Positions 1 to 8,761 of a stretch of 63,470 nt of DNA are shown here, piece after piece. Source of the stretch: Corallococcus sicarius (GTDB lineage: Bacteria; Myxococcota; Myxococcia; Myxococcales; Myxococcaceae); the NCBI RefSeq assembly GCF_003611735.1, contig NZ_RAWG01000011.1:1-63470 (forward strand), given 5' to 3'. Under the pieces are notes generated by a model. The model saw only the letters and a program-made list of their open reading frames with translations. It did not search any database and was not told the origin of the DNA. The position numbers and the translations under genes are program-made. The first letter of the stretch is position 1. Every line of letters begins with the position of its first letter.

Positions 1-1349
1 CCTCCGCGGCCCCTGCGAGCGCACCGGTTCCCGTCCAGCCGAAGGTGGACGACCCGATGCTCACCCCCGTCCCGCCCGCTCCCGAGCAGGTGAAGACGTG
101 GGACGAGGCCCTCACGCTGGTGCGCCAGCGCTCCACGGACCTGCGCTTCGCCGAAGCGGGGGTGACGCGGGCGCAGGGCCGCTGGCGCCAGTCGCTGTCG
201 GCGCTGCTGCCCAACGCGCGGGCCACCGCGGGGCTGGGCGTGGACGTGCTGAACCCGGACACGCCCTCCATCCCTGGAGCCGGCGGCGGTGGCGCGGTGG
301 TCGGTGGCGGGGCCGCGGCGCCCGGGACCAAGGTCCCCAGCGCGCCCCTGGGCACGCTGTCCGCGACCCTCACCCAGTCCCTGGTGGATGTGAGCGCGTG
401 GCGGGGGCTGTCGTCCGCGAGGGCTTCGGAGACGGCGTCCGTCGCCAACCTCCAGGACGCGCAGCGCCGCCTCACCCAGGGGCTGGCCAACGTGCTGGTG
501 GCCACCGTGGCCGCGGAGCGCGCCGCGGAGATCAACCGCGTGGGCCTGCGCCAGGCGCTGGAGCGCGCCGCCCTCACCCAGCGCTCGTTCGAGCTGGGCG
601 CCGGCACGCAGTTGGACGTGGTGCGGGTGGGCCAGGACGTGGCGCTGGCCCGGCAGTCGCTGGTGGCCGGGGACGAACAGCTGCGCCAGACGCGCGAGTC
701 GCTGGGCCTGTCGCTGGGCACGGACCACGGCGTGGGCGTCACCCCGGACTTCAACCTCACGGGGCTGGTGGAGCAGACGCGGCGGGACTGCGCGCCCGTG
801 CAGGAGCTGGGTGAGCGCGCGGACCTCGTCGCCGCCCGCGCCAACGTGGAGGCGGCTCGGGAGAGCCGGCGTCAGGCGTCCGCAGGATACCTGCCCACCC
901 TGGGCCTGAGCAGCACCCTCTTCGGCTTCACCACCGACCCCGGCTTTGGCCGCTTCGCCACCTGGAACGTCTCCGCCGTGCTGGCCGTCCCCCTGTGGGA
1001 GGGCGGCGGACGCGCCGGACTGGTGCGCGAGCGCGCGGGGGTGGAGGAGCAGGCCGCGCAATCCCTGGAAGCCACCCGCCGCGGCGTCGGCGTGGAGGTT
1101 TCCCGCGCCCGGCGTGGAGTGGAAGTCGCCGAGGCCCTGTTGAAGACCGCGGCGGAGTCCCTCGAGCTCGCGGACCGGACGGACAGGCTGACCCGGCGGG
1201 CCTTCGAGGTGGGACGAGGTGGGAGTCTGGAGCTGGTGCAGAGCGGAGCAGCCCTCCGCCAGGCGCAGCTCGCGGTGGTTTTGAGGGAATTCGAGCTCGT
1301 CCAGGCCCGCCTGGACGCGTTCCTCACGGAGGCCCGGTGCGACTGGTGA
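1..1349 (+). CDS. TolC-family outer membrane efflux protein, 5' end outside window
   Basis: This is the outer-membrane channel of a tripartite RND pump. The frame stays open to the left edge without a stop, so the start and signal peptide lie upstream; the GTG at 45 is only the first in-window start codon. About 434 residues are visible. They are rich in Ala, Arg and Glu and form two long helical repeats (about 15-215 and 235-430), each with the TolC-type pattern in which a helix is followed by phrases such as ELGAGTQLDVVRVGQDVALA and EVGRGGSLELVQSGAALRQA. A Gly-rich insert sits at about 75-95. The stop at 1347 overlaps the start region of the adaptor gene, so the genes are translationally coupled. 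Family assignment is secure; the substrate is unknown. Confidence 0.9.
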   Translation, partial: SAAPASAPVPVQPKVDDPMLTPVPPAPEQVKTWDEALTLVRQRSTDLRFAEAGVTRAQGRWRQSLSALLPNARATAGLGVDVLNPDTPSIPGAGGGGAVVGGGAAAPGTKVPSAPLGTLSATLTQSLVDVSAWRGLSSARASETASVANLQDAQRRLTQGLANVLVATVAAERAAEINRVGLRQALERAALTQRSFELGAGTQLDVVRVGQDVALARQSLVAGDEQLRQTRESLGLSLGTDHGVGVTPDFNLTGLVEQTRRDCAPVQELGERADLVAARANVEAARESRRQASAGYLPTLGLSSTLFGFTTDPGFGRFATWNVSAVLAVPLWEGGGRAGLVRERAGVEEQAAQSLEATRRGVGVEVSRARRGVEVAEALLKTAAESLELADRTDRLTRRAFEVGRGGSLELVQSGAALRQAQLAVVLREFELVQARLDAFLTEARCDW

Positions 1350-2551
1350 CGAAGGTGCGCCCCCTGAAGGCGCTGCTGACGAAGACGATGGTGGGCGCGA
1401 CCCTGGTGGCCGGCGCGGCCGGCTGCTCAGGCAAGGTGGAGGCGAAGTCCGCGCCCCCGCCGCGCGAGGTGCAGGTGGTGGCGCTGGCGCCGCACGAGGT
1501 GCGGGACACCGGGGAGTACCTGGGGTCGCTCTTGTCGCGGCAGAGCGTCACCGTGATGCCGCAGGTGGCCGGCTACGTGCGAAAAATCCTCGTGAAGCCC
1601 GGCCAGAAGGTGGAGGCGGGCACGCCGCTGGTGGAGGTGGACGCGCGCGAGGAGACCGCGGCGCTGGACAGCGCCCAGGCCCAGCAGAGCTCCTCCTCGG
1701 TGAACCTGGAGCTGGCGCGCCGCACCCTGGCGCGCACGGAGTCCCTCAACAAGGAGGGGCTCGCGAGCGTGCAGGAGCTGGAGCGCGCCCAGGCGGACGT
1801 GAAGGCCGCGGAGGCCGCCACGCGCGCGGCCGGCGCGACGGTGACCCAGCGCCAGGTGCAGCTGCAGTTCAACCTGGTGCGCGCCCCCTTCGCGGGCACC
1901 ATGGGCGACGTGCTGGTGCGCGTGGGTGACTTCGTGAGCGCCACCACCACGCTCACCACGGTGGCCCAGGCGGATGCGCTGGAGGTCAGCGTGTCGGTGC
2001 CGGCGTTCCGCGCGCGCACGCTCAAGCCGGACACCGCGCTGGAGCTGTTGGATCAGCAGGGCAAGCTCATCCTCAGCAGCACCGTCTTCTACGTGGCGCC
2101 GCAGACCGACCCGCGCACGCAGCTGGTGGAGGTGAAGGCCGCCTTCCGCAACACGGTGGGCCTGCGCCCCAGTGAGCTGCTGCGGGCGCGGCTGGTGTAC
2201 TCCACCCGGGACGCGCTCCAGATTCCGGCGCTCGCGGTGGTGCGCCAGAGCGGGCAGCCCTTCGCGATGGTGGTGGAGAAGAAGGACGGCAAGAGCGTGG
2301 TGGAGCGCCGCCCGGTGACGCTGGGCGCGCTGGGCGACATGGCCTACGTGGTGGAGGGCGGCCTGAAGCAGGGCGACCTCGTCGCGGTGTCCTCGCTGCA
2401 CATGCTCAAGGACGGCATGGTGGTGATTCCGAAGCAGGTGTCCCTGAACCCCGAGCCCGCGCAGGGCCCGGACGCGGCGCGCGCGGAAGAGGTCCCCACC
2501 CGCGCCATGGCGCCCAGGGCCGCGGGCGGCACCACCGGCGGCAGCCGCTAG
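1337..2551 (+). CDS. RND efflux periplasmic adaptor (membrane fusion) lipoprotein
   Basis: Links the inner-membrane RND pump to the TolC channel. The N-terminus is a lipoprotein signal ending in the lipobox VAGAAGC (cleavage before Cys). After it come a lipoyl-like beta segment (AGYVRKILVKPGQKVEAGTP), a coiled-coil hairpin rich in Ala/Glu/Gln (about 110-170), the second lipoyl half (VRAPFAGTMGDVLVRVGDFV) and a beta-barrel domain, as in AcrA/MexA. About 404 aa, normal for the family. GTG 1337 is preferred because GGAGG (1328-1332) lies just upstream; GTG 1346, which overlaps the TolC stop, is the alternative. A Pro/Ala/Arg-rich tail ends the protein. It sits between tolC and the pump gene in one operon. 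Confidence 0.93.
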   Translation: MRLVTKVRPLKALLTKTMVGATLVAGAAGCSGKVEAKSAPPPREVQVVALAPHEVRDTGEYLGSLLSRQSVTVMPQVAGYVRKILVKPGQKVEAGTPLVEVDAREETAALDSAQAQQSSSSVNLELARRTLARTESLNKEGLASVQELERAQADVKAAEAATRAAGATVTQRQVQLQFNLVRAPFAGTMGDVLVRVGDFVSATTTLTTVAQADALEVSVSVPAFRARTLKPDTALELLDQQGKLILSSTVFYVAPQTDPRTQLVEVKAAFRNTVGLRPSELLRARLVYSTRDALQIPALAVVRQSGQPFAMVVEKKDGKSVVERRPVTLGALGDMAYVVEGGLKQGDLVAVSSLHMLKDGMVVIPKQVSLNPEPAQGPDAARAEEVPTRAMAPRAAGGTTGGSR

Positions 2552-2576
2552 GCGATTCGAGAGAGGGCGTCACACC

Positions 2577-5500
2577 GTGTTCGTCGACTTCTTCATCCGC
2601 AGGCCCGTCTTCGCCATCGTCTGCTCCATCATCCTGACGCTGGTGGGGGCCATCGCCATCCCCACGCTTCCCATCGCGCAGTACCCGGACCTCGCGCCGC
2701 CCCAGGTCACCGTCACCAGCACCTACGTCGGCGCGAGCGCCGAGGTGGTGGAGTCCGCCGTCACCATCCCGTTGGAGCAGGAGCTCAACGGCGTGGAGGA
2801 CATGCGCTACATCACCTCCACCAGCAGCAACGACGGCACCAGCACCATCACCGTCACGTTCGCGCCCACCCGCAACATCGAGGTCGCGGCCGTGGACGTG
2901 CAGAACCGCGTCAGCCGCGCCGCCGCGCGCCTGCCCGCGCAGGTGAACCAGACGGGCATCGTCGTCAACAAGGCCTCCAGCCAGATGCTGCTGACGGTGG
3001 GCCTGTCCAGCCCGGACAACCGCTACGACGCGAAGTTCCTCTCCAACTACGCGGACGTGAACCTCAAGGACGCCATCAAGCGCGTGAAGGGCGTGGGCGA
3101 GGTGCGCATCTTCGGCGAGCGCAAGTTCTCCATGCGCCTGTGGTTGGACCCGTCGGAGCTGGCGCGCCGCCAGCTCACGCCGCAGGACGTGGTGCGCGCC
3201 CTCCAGGAGCAGAACCTCCAGGTGGCCGCGGGCCAGGTGGGCCAGCCCCCCTCCAGCAACGAACAGCCGTACCAGATCGCCGTGCGCGCCCGGGGCCGCC
3301 TGATTGAGCCGGAGGAGTTCGGCGACATCGTCCTCATGCGCAACACGGACGGCCGCGCCGTCACCGTGAAGGACGTGGGCCGCGTGGAGCTGGGCGCGGA
3401 GAACTACGCCACCCTGCTGCGCTTCAACGGCCGCACCGGCGTGGGCCTGGCCATCTTCCAGCTGCCCACCGCCAACGCGCTGGACGTGCGCGACGGCGTC
3501 ATCAAGGAGCTGGATCGCCTGTCGCAGGCGTTCCCGCCGGGCCTGGAGTACCGCACCGGCACGGACACGACGCTCGCGGTGCGCGCCTCCGTCAACGAGG
3601 TGGTGCGCACGCTGATTGAAGCCATCGTGCTCGTCATCCTCGTCATCTTCCTGTTCCTGCACGGGTGGCGCAGCGTGCTCATCACCGCGCTCACCCTGCC
3701 GGTGTCGCTCGTGGGCACGTTCGCGTTCGTGTACCTGATGGGCTTCTCCATCAACACGCTCACCCTCTTCGGCCTGACATTGGCCACGGGCCTCGTCGTG
3801 GATGACGCCATCGTCGTCATCGAGAACATCGAGCGCCTGATGGCGGAGCGGGGCCTGAAACCGCTCCAGGCGGCGCGCGAGGGCATGAAGGAGGTGGCCG
3901 GCGCCGTGGTGGCCATCTCCGTGGTGCTGGTGGCGGTGTTCATCCCGGTGGCCCTCTTCCCGGGCACCACGGGATCCATCTACCGCCAGTTCGCGCTCAC
4001 CATCGCCGCGTCGGTGGCCCTGTCCACCTTCTGCGCGCTGACGCTGACGCCCGCGCTGTCCGCGCGGCTGCTCAAGCACCACCACGGCCCCAAGTGGATC
4101 TTCTTCCGCAAGGTGGACCAGGTGCTGGACTGGACGCGCGACACCTACGGCCGGGGCCTGCGCAAGCTCCTGCGCCACCCCATGCTGGTGCTGGGGGCGT
4201 TCCTGCTCTGCATCGGCGCCACGGTGATGCTCTTCCGCGCGGCGCCCACGGGCTTCATCCCGGATGAGGACCAGGGCTACGTCATCATCTCCGTGCAGGG
4301 CCCGGAGGGCATGTCGCTGGCCCAGACGGAGAAGGTGCTCCAGGAGACGGAGGCCGTGCTCAAGGCCCAGCCGGAGGTGAACGTGATGTTCGCCATCGGT
4401 GGCTTCTCCCCCAACGGCAACGGGTCCAACTACGCCACCGTGTTCACGGCGCTGAAGCCGTGGGACCAGCGCAAGGGCAAGGACCAGTCGGTGGCCGCGC
4501 TGGTGGAGCGGCTGCGCGGCCCGCTGGGCCGGATTGGCAGCGCGCGCGTCATCCCCTTCCAGCCCCCCGCCATCCGAGGCGTGGGCAGCGTGGGCGGCTT
4601 CCAGTTCATCGTGGAGGACGTCGCCGGCAGCCACTCGCTGGAGGAATTGGCCAACGCCACGCAGGAGCTGGTGGCCAGGGGCAACGAGGAGGGCCGCCTG
4701 AGAGGCGTCTTCACCCCCTTCAACGCCAACACCCCCATCCTCGACGTGGAGGTGGACCGCCAGAAGGCCAAGGCGCTGGGCGTGCCCATTGAGCAGATCT
4801 TCGGCGTGATGCAGCTCTACATGGGCAGCCAGTACGTCAACGACTTCAACTACGCGAGCCGCACCTACCGCGTCTACGTCCAGGCCGAGCAGCAGTTCCG
4901 CGACAGCCCGCAGGACATCGGGTCGTTCTACGCGCGCACCGACACCGGGGACATGATTCCGCTGGAGTCGCTGGTGAAGGTGAAGCCCATCGTCTCCGCG
5001 CAGGTCATCAAGCACTACAACCTTTTCCGCTCCGTGGAGATCAACGGCCAGGGCGCCCCCGGCGTGTCGTCCGGCCAGGCGCTGGAGGCGATGGAGAGCG
5101 TGGCCAACCAGGTGCTGCCGCAGGGCATGGCCTCCGAGTGGACGGGCATCAGCCTGGAGCAGAAGGAGTCCGGCGGGCAGACGCTGATCATCTTCGGCCT
5201 GGGCATCCTCTTCGTGTTCCTGGTGCTGGCGGCGCAGTACGAGAGCTTCAGCCTCCCGTTCGTCATCATCCTGTCGGTGCCCCTGGCCATCATGGGCGCC
5301 CTGGGATTGCAGGTGGCGCGCGGCTTCGCCAACGACGTCTTCTGTCAGGTGGGGCTGGTGATGCTGGTGGGCCTGTCGTCCAAGAACGCCATCCTCATCG
5401 TGGAGTTCGCGGAGCAGCTGCGCGAGCAGGGCAAGAGCGCGCTGGAGGCCGTCGTCACGGCGGCGGAGGTCCGCCTGCGGCCCATCCTGATGACGTCCAT

Positions 5501-5735
5501 CGCGTTCCTCCTGGGCGTCGTGCCGCTGATGACGGCGTCGGGCGCGGGCGCTGCGGCGCGCAACTCGCTGGGCACCGCGGTGTTCGGCGGCATGCTGGTG
5601 TCCACCATCGTCAACCTCGTCTTCATCCCCGGCCTCTACGTGCTGATGCAGAAGCTGCGCGGGGACGCGAAGCGCACGAGCGACAGCGACACGGAAAGCC
5701 CGGGCGAGGCCGTCGTCCCCGCCCACTCCCCGTGA
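2577..5735 (+). CDS. HAE-1 family RND efflux pump, inner-membrane subunit
   Basis: Proton-driven drug/hydrophobe exporter of the AcrB/MexB type, 1052 aa, full family length. It starts MFVDFFIRRPVFAIVCSII, the usual TM1 context. Two periplasmic porter regions and 12 predicted membrane helices are visible. The proton-relay motif ATGLVVDDAIVVIENIE holds Asp409-Asp410, equivalent to AcrB Asp407/408, and the second-half helix GLSSKNAILIVEFAEQLR is present. GTG start at 2577, 25 nt after the adaptor stop, so TolC, adaptor and pump form one operon. No TetR-type regulator is in the window; it may lie upstream of the left edge. Substrate cannot be read from sequence. Confidence 0.96.
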   Translation: MFVDFFIRRPVFAIVCSIILTLVGAIAIPTLPIAQYPDLAPPQVTVTSTYVGASAEVVESAVTIPLEQELNGVEDMRYITSTSSNDGTSTITVTFAPTRNIEVAAVDVQNRVSRAAARLPAQVNQTGIVVNKASSQMLLTVGLSSPDNRYDAKFLSNYADVNLKDAIKRVKGVGEVRIFGERKFSMRLWLDPSELARRQLTPQDVVRALQEQNLQVAAGQVGQPPSSNEQPYQIAVRARGRLIEPEEFGDIVLMRNTDGRAVTVKDVGRVELGAENYATLLRFNGRTGVGLAIFQLPTANALDVRDGVIKELDRLSQAFPPGLEYRTGTDTTLAVRASVNEVVRTLIEAIVLVILVIFLFLHGWRSVLITALTLPVSLVGTFAFVYLMGFSINTLTLFGLTLATGLVVDDAIVVIENIERLMAERGLKPLQAAREGMKEVAGAVVAISVVLVAVFIPVALFPGTTGSIYRQFALTIAASVALSTFCALTLTPALSARLLKHHHGPKWIFFRKVDQVLDWTRDTYGRGLRKLLRHPMLVLGAFLLCIGATVMLFRAAPTGFIPDEDQGYVIISVQGPEGMSLAQTEKVLQETEAVLKAQPEVNVMFAIGGFSPNGNGSNYATVFTALKPWDQRKGKDQSVAALVERLRGPLGRIGSARVIPFQPPAIRGVGSVGGFQFIVEDVAGSHSLEELANATQELVARGNEEGRLRGVFTPFNANTPILDVEVDRQKAKALGVPIEQIFGVMQLYMGSQYVNDFNYASRTYRVYVQAEQQFRDSPQDIGSFYARTDTGDMIPLESLVKVKPIVSAQVIKHYNLFRSVEINGQGAPGVSSGQALEAMESVANQVLPQGMASEWTGISLEQKESGGQTLIIFGLGILFVFLVLAAQYESFSLPFVIILSVPLAIMGALGLQVARGFANDVFCQVGLVMLVGLSSKNAILIVEFAEQLREQGKSALEAVVTAAEVRLRPILMTSIAFLLGVVPLMTASGAGAAARNSLGTAVFGGMLVSTIVNLVFIPGLYVLMQKLRGDAKRTSDSDTESPGEAVVPAHSP

Positions 5736-5772
5736 GCTGACGACAGGGCTGCACCCCAGCGCTGAAAGACAA

Positions 5773-5809
5773 ACCGCCCTCCCCTTCCGGACGTGAAGAG
5801 GAGGGCGGT
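5773..5809. terminator. bidirectional intrinsic terminator hairpin
   Basis: ACCGCCCTCC (5773-5782) pairs perfectly with GGAGGGCGGT (5800-5809). After one mismatch the stem continues as CTTC (5784-5787) with GAAG (5795-5798). It lies between the convergent pump and lipoprotein genes. Only short T runs flank it. Confidence 0.75.
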
Positions 5810-5841
5810 GGTGTTTCGAGGCTCGGAAGAAAGCGCGCGCG

Positions 5842-6825
5842 TCAGATTTCGTGCGCGGTCTGCTCGTACACGATGACGTGGAAGGAGCGCGGGAAGAAGA
5901 TGACGTTGAGCGTGCGCCAGTTGTCGCCGTTGGGGCCGGTGCTGAACTCGCGGAAGTAGCTCTTCACCTGCACGGGCTCCGCGGTGTCGCCGTACGTCGC
6001 GAGGATGGCCGGGTGCAGCGGCTGGAACGGCGAGTACATCCGCGTCAGGAGATTGGCGTACGCGAACGTCTGCGGGGCCGCGTCCGTGCGGTAGCCGGCG
6101 TACTCGGAGCGGGACAGCACCGCGGCGCCAGCGGCGTCCACCGTGGCGGGCGTGCTGTACGGCCACGCGAAGTCGAACTTGCGCAGGTAGGAGAACATGT
6201 CCTCGCGGTAGGTGTTCGCGGTGGCGAGCGTGGCCTGGAGGCCCGCGTCCACCGGCGCCTCCACCAGCGTCAGCCCCTGGTTCGCGGACGCCGGCTGCGG
6301 GTTGGGCACGCACGCGCCGCCCACGCACGACGCCTGCAGGCGGTACTGCTTGCCCGCCGCGTTGTTCCAGCCCACCACCGCCAGGTACTCGCCGGCCTTG
6401 TCCAGCGTGGCCAGGGACACCTTGCTCAGCTCGCCGTAACCGGAGTCATCGTCCTGGAACAGCACCTGGTGGCCGTAGCTGCCGCTCGCGTCCTTGGGGC
6501 CGTACACGAACAGGCCGGTGTCCAGGTACATGGAGCTGCCCAGGTGCGTCACCTCCAGCTGCACCTGGGTGTGCGCCGCGACGGTGAGCTTGTAGCCCTC
6601 GTAGCCCGGCGTCAGGCCCGTCGAAGACTGCACCGCGCTGCCCACCGCGAGGGGGCTCGCGTAGCTGGTGAAGGAACCCAGCGGCAGGGGCGGCGCCGCG
6701 ATGAGGGGCTGCGCGGCCGTCGCGAGCGCGTCCTCACCCTGCTCCGGTGCACCGCCACACGCGCCCAGCAGGCCCACCGCTGACAGCCACAGCACGGCAC
6801 TCCGCACAGTCGTCCGACGCATCAT
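5842..6825 (-). CDS. secreted lipoprotein of unknown function with PPC-like beta domain
   Basis: A 327-aa exported protein. The N-terminus (MMRRTTVRSAV, hydrophobic core, lipobox LLGAC at about 19-23) marks a lipoprotein. Residues about 45-165 look like a beta-sandwich of the pre-peptidase C-terminal (PPC) kind: a region about cargo-independent tolerance of solvent (LTVAAHTQVQLEVTHLGSSM), an aspartate-rich loop QDDDSGYGELS, then GEYLAVVGWNNAAGKQYRL. The C-terminal half (about 190-327) is unrecognised, with aromatic residues and an NWRTLNVIFFPRSFHVIVYEQ strand. No catalytic motif is evident. It stands alone, convergent with the pump operon. Function unknown; the lipoprotein call is firm and the PPC resemblance is a weak inference. 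Confidence 0.8.
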   Translation of the reverse strand: MMRRTTVRSAVLWLSAVGLLGACGGAPEQGEDALATAAQPLIAAPPLPLGSFTSYASPLAVGSAVQSSTGLTPGYEGYKLTVAAHTQVQLEVTHLGSSMYLDTGLFVYGPKDASGSYGHQVLFQDDDSGYGELSKVSLATLDKAGEYLAVVGWNNAAGKQYRLQASCVGGACVPNPQPASANQGLTLVEAPVDAGLQATLATANTYREDMFSYLRKFDFAWPYSTPATVDAAGAAVLSRSEYAGYRTDAAPQTFAYANLLTRMYSPFQPLHPAILATYGDTAEPVQVKSYFREFSTGPNGDNWRTLNVIFFPRSFHVIVYEQTAHEI

Positions 6826-6962
6826 CGCTTCCGCCTTGTTTCAGGAGGACGGCGGCCGTCGGCACCCCATGGTGTGTCCGGCCACCGCCCAGGGGGTGGC
6901 GGACCCTGTGCCAGCTTGAGGGTGGGAACTCAAGCAACAGGTGAAACACAAGCAGGCGCAGA

Positions 6963-6991
6963 CGCCCCGGGATTGTCCTGCCTCCGGGGCG
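6963..6991 (-). terminator. intrinsic terminator of the alpha-amylase gene
   Basis: CGCCCCGG (6963-6970) and CCGGGGCG (6984-6991) form a perfect 8-bp GC stem with a 13-nt loop, 15 nt beyond the amylase stop codon. Confidence 0.7.
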
Positions 6992-7005
6992 CCTGTCGCA
7001 TCGTC

Positions 7006-8577
7006 TCAGAAGCTGGCGGTGGTGGTGATGCTGGCGCCGGCCGCGGGCGTGGTGACGACGTTGTTGCCGCCGCCCTGCCAGACGACGTTGCCGGCGCCGT
7101 CACGCTTCACGCACTTCCACTGGATGGAGGTGTTGGCGGGCATGGCGTAGGTGCCGCGCCAGGTGGGGTACGCGGTGGGGTTGAGGATCTTGTTCGTCCC
7201 CGTGGCGCTCCAGTTGGACAGCTCCGTGATGCTGCCCGTCACGTAGACGTTCTGGCCCATCACCGTCGTGCCGTTGTTGCACACGAACTCCACGTTGGCG
7301 GTGGTGGGAGGAGGCGTGGTGCCGCCGGAGGTCCACACGGTGTAGTCGGTGCCGGAGGCGGCCTGCGTCCAGCCGGCGCCGGGGCTCCAGGACGTGGTGC
7401 CAATCTTCACGGCCACCTTGTTGTCGATGATGGCCGCGTACAGGCCCGCTTCCGCGCGCAGGATGTTGACGGTGGACTCGGAGGTGAGGCCCGCGTTCTT
7501 GCGGATCGTCATCAGGGCCTTGATGGAGTTGCCCAGGCCCCAGTTGAAGTAGTGCGGCCAGTAGACGGTGGGGATGCCCGGGTGGCTCAGGATGTAGGCG
7601 TAGCCCTGCATCACCTTGGCGCACGGCACCGGCCAGTGGTTCTGCGCGTTGCCGCACGTCTCGCTGGGGCCGGTGTCGTGGTTGTCCACGAACGTGACGG
7701 AGCCCTTCGGGTAGTGCCCGATGAAGCCCGCGGGCTTGCCGCTGATGGCCTTCAGGCGCGAGTAGTTGTTGTTGGTGAGCGCGTCGTTGAGCAGGCCCTT
7801 GGTGGAGAAGTCGAAGGCGGCGCAGGTGCCACCGTTCGCCGTCACCCAGTTGCCAATCTGCTGGCTCCAGTTGTCGGGGTTGTTCGCGTCGAAGTAGTTC
7901 GTGGGCCAGTGCTCGCCCACGCAGAACCAGGGCGCGGTGCCTTCCACGTACTCCTTCACGTAGCCGCCCGCGAAGCCCTTCACGAAGTCGAAGCGCCACC
8001 CGGCGAAGCCCACGCCCTTCAGCCGGCTGTTCATCCACGTCTTCAGGTCGTTGCGCACGAACGTCTGCGTGTGGTCCAGGTCACGCGCGGCGCCGTAGGC
8101 CTCACCGCTGTCGGGGTTGCCGCAGGCCGTCGCCCACTCGTCGCCCTTCGCCACCGCGTTGCAGCCGCCCCAGGTGGGGTTGGTGAAGTCCGCCCAGTTG
8201 GCGGTGCCCACGCGGTGGTTCACCACGATGTCCGCGATGGGCTTCACGCCCTGCGCGTTGAGCGCGGCCAGCGCGGCGGTGAGCTCCGCCTCCGTGCCGT
8301 AGCTGGAGTTGAGCACGTTGAGCTGCCGGGGCAGGTAGCCCTGGATGGAGGCGGCGTCGGACGGCGGCGGCAGCCACACCATCGTGAAGCCCGCGTCCTT
8401 CAGCGTGGCCGCGTTGTTCTTCACCGTGTTCCACCACCCGCCCGCGCTGGCCGAGTTCCAATGGAAGCCCTGGATCATCACGTCGGTGCTGGCGCCATCC
8501 AGCGGCTTGGCCGCGGCGGGGGCGGCGGCGAAAAGGCTGGCCATGGAGGCGGCCAGGAGGCGGGTCTTCATCGTCAT
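7006..8577 (-). CDS. secreted alpha-amylase (GH13, plant-type) with C-terminal CBM20
   Basis: Hydrolyses internal alpha-1,4 bonds of starch or glycogen outside the cell. 523 aa: signal peptide about 1-23 (ends AAPAAAKP), GH13 barrel about 28-400, Pro/Thr linker (GGTTPPPTT), CBM20 starch-binding domain about 425-523. GH13 regions are visible: DIVVNHR (region I), GWRFDFVKGF with the nucleophile Asp (II), CVGEHWP with the acid/base Glu (III) and FVDNHDT with the transition-state Asp (IV). The phrase about the Tyr-Leu-Pro-Arg-Gln-Leu-Asn segment followed by SYGTEAELTAAL resembles plant amylases more than Bacillus enzymes. The ATG at 8577 has GAGG six bases upstream. Divergent from an MFS permease gene. 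Confidence 0.95.
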   Translation of the reverse strand: MTMKTRLLAASMASLFAAAPAAAKPLDGASTDVMIQGFHWNSASAGGWWNTVKNNAATLKDAGFTMVWLPPPSDAASIQGYLPRQLNVLNSSYGTEAELTAALAALNAQGVKPIADIVVNHRVGTANWADFTNPTWGGCNAVAKGDEWATACGNPDSGEAYGAARDLDHTQTFVRNDLKTWMNSRLKGVGFAGWRFDFVKGFAGGYVKEYVEGTAPWFCVGEHWPTNYFDANNPDNWSQQIGNWVTANGGTCAAFDFSTKGLLNDALTNNNYSRLKAISGKPAGFIGHYPKGSVTFVDNHDTGPSETCGNAQNHWPVPCAKVMQGYAYILSHPGIPTVYWPHYFNWGLGNSIKALMTIRKNAGLTSESTVNILRAEAGLYAAIIDNKVAVKIGTTSWSPGAGWTQAASGTDYTVWTSGGTTPPPTTANVEFVCNNGTTVMGQNVYVTGSITELSNWSATGTNKILNPTAYPTWRGTYAMPANTSIQWKCVKRDGAGNVVWQGGGNNVVTTPAAGASITTTASF

Positions 8578-8761
8578 CGGGACCTCGGGATTGGGGGAGG
8601 AAGCGGCGGCAAGCTAATCCCGCCCTCTCTGGTGAACCAGGACTGCCCGTGTACGCAGGACCTCCCACCTGCTGCACCCGGGACATGGCGCACTGCGTCG
8701 CACTTTGTTGAACGGGGGCCGTGTCTAGAATCCCACCCTCCTTCGTTTCCACCCCCGAGCG

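Noticed and set aside
2406..5726. 1106-codon minus-strand ORF opposite the RND pump
   Set aside because: Composition is His/Arg/Gln/Ala shadow of a high-GC gene; the plus-strand pump is unmistakable.
8700..8735. Sigma-70-like promoter TTGAAC/TAGAAT before the MFS gene
   Set aside because: Spacer is only 12 bases, too short for a standard promoter.
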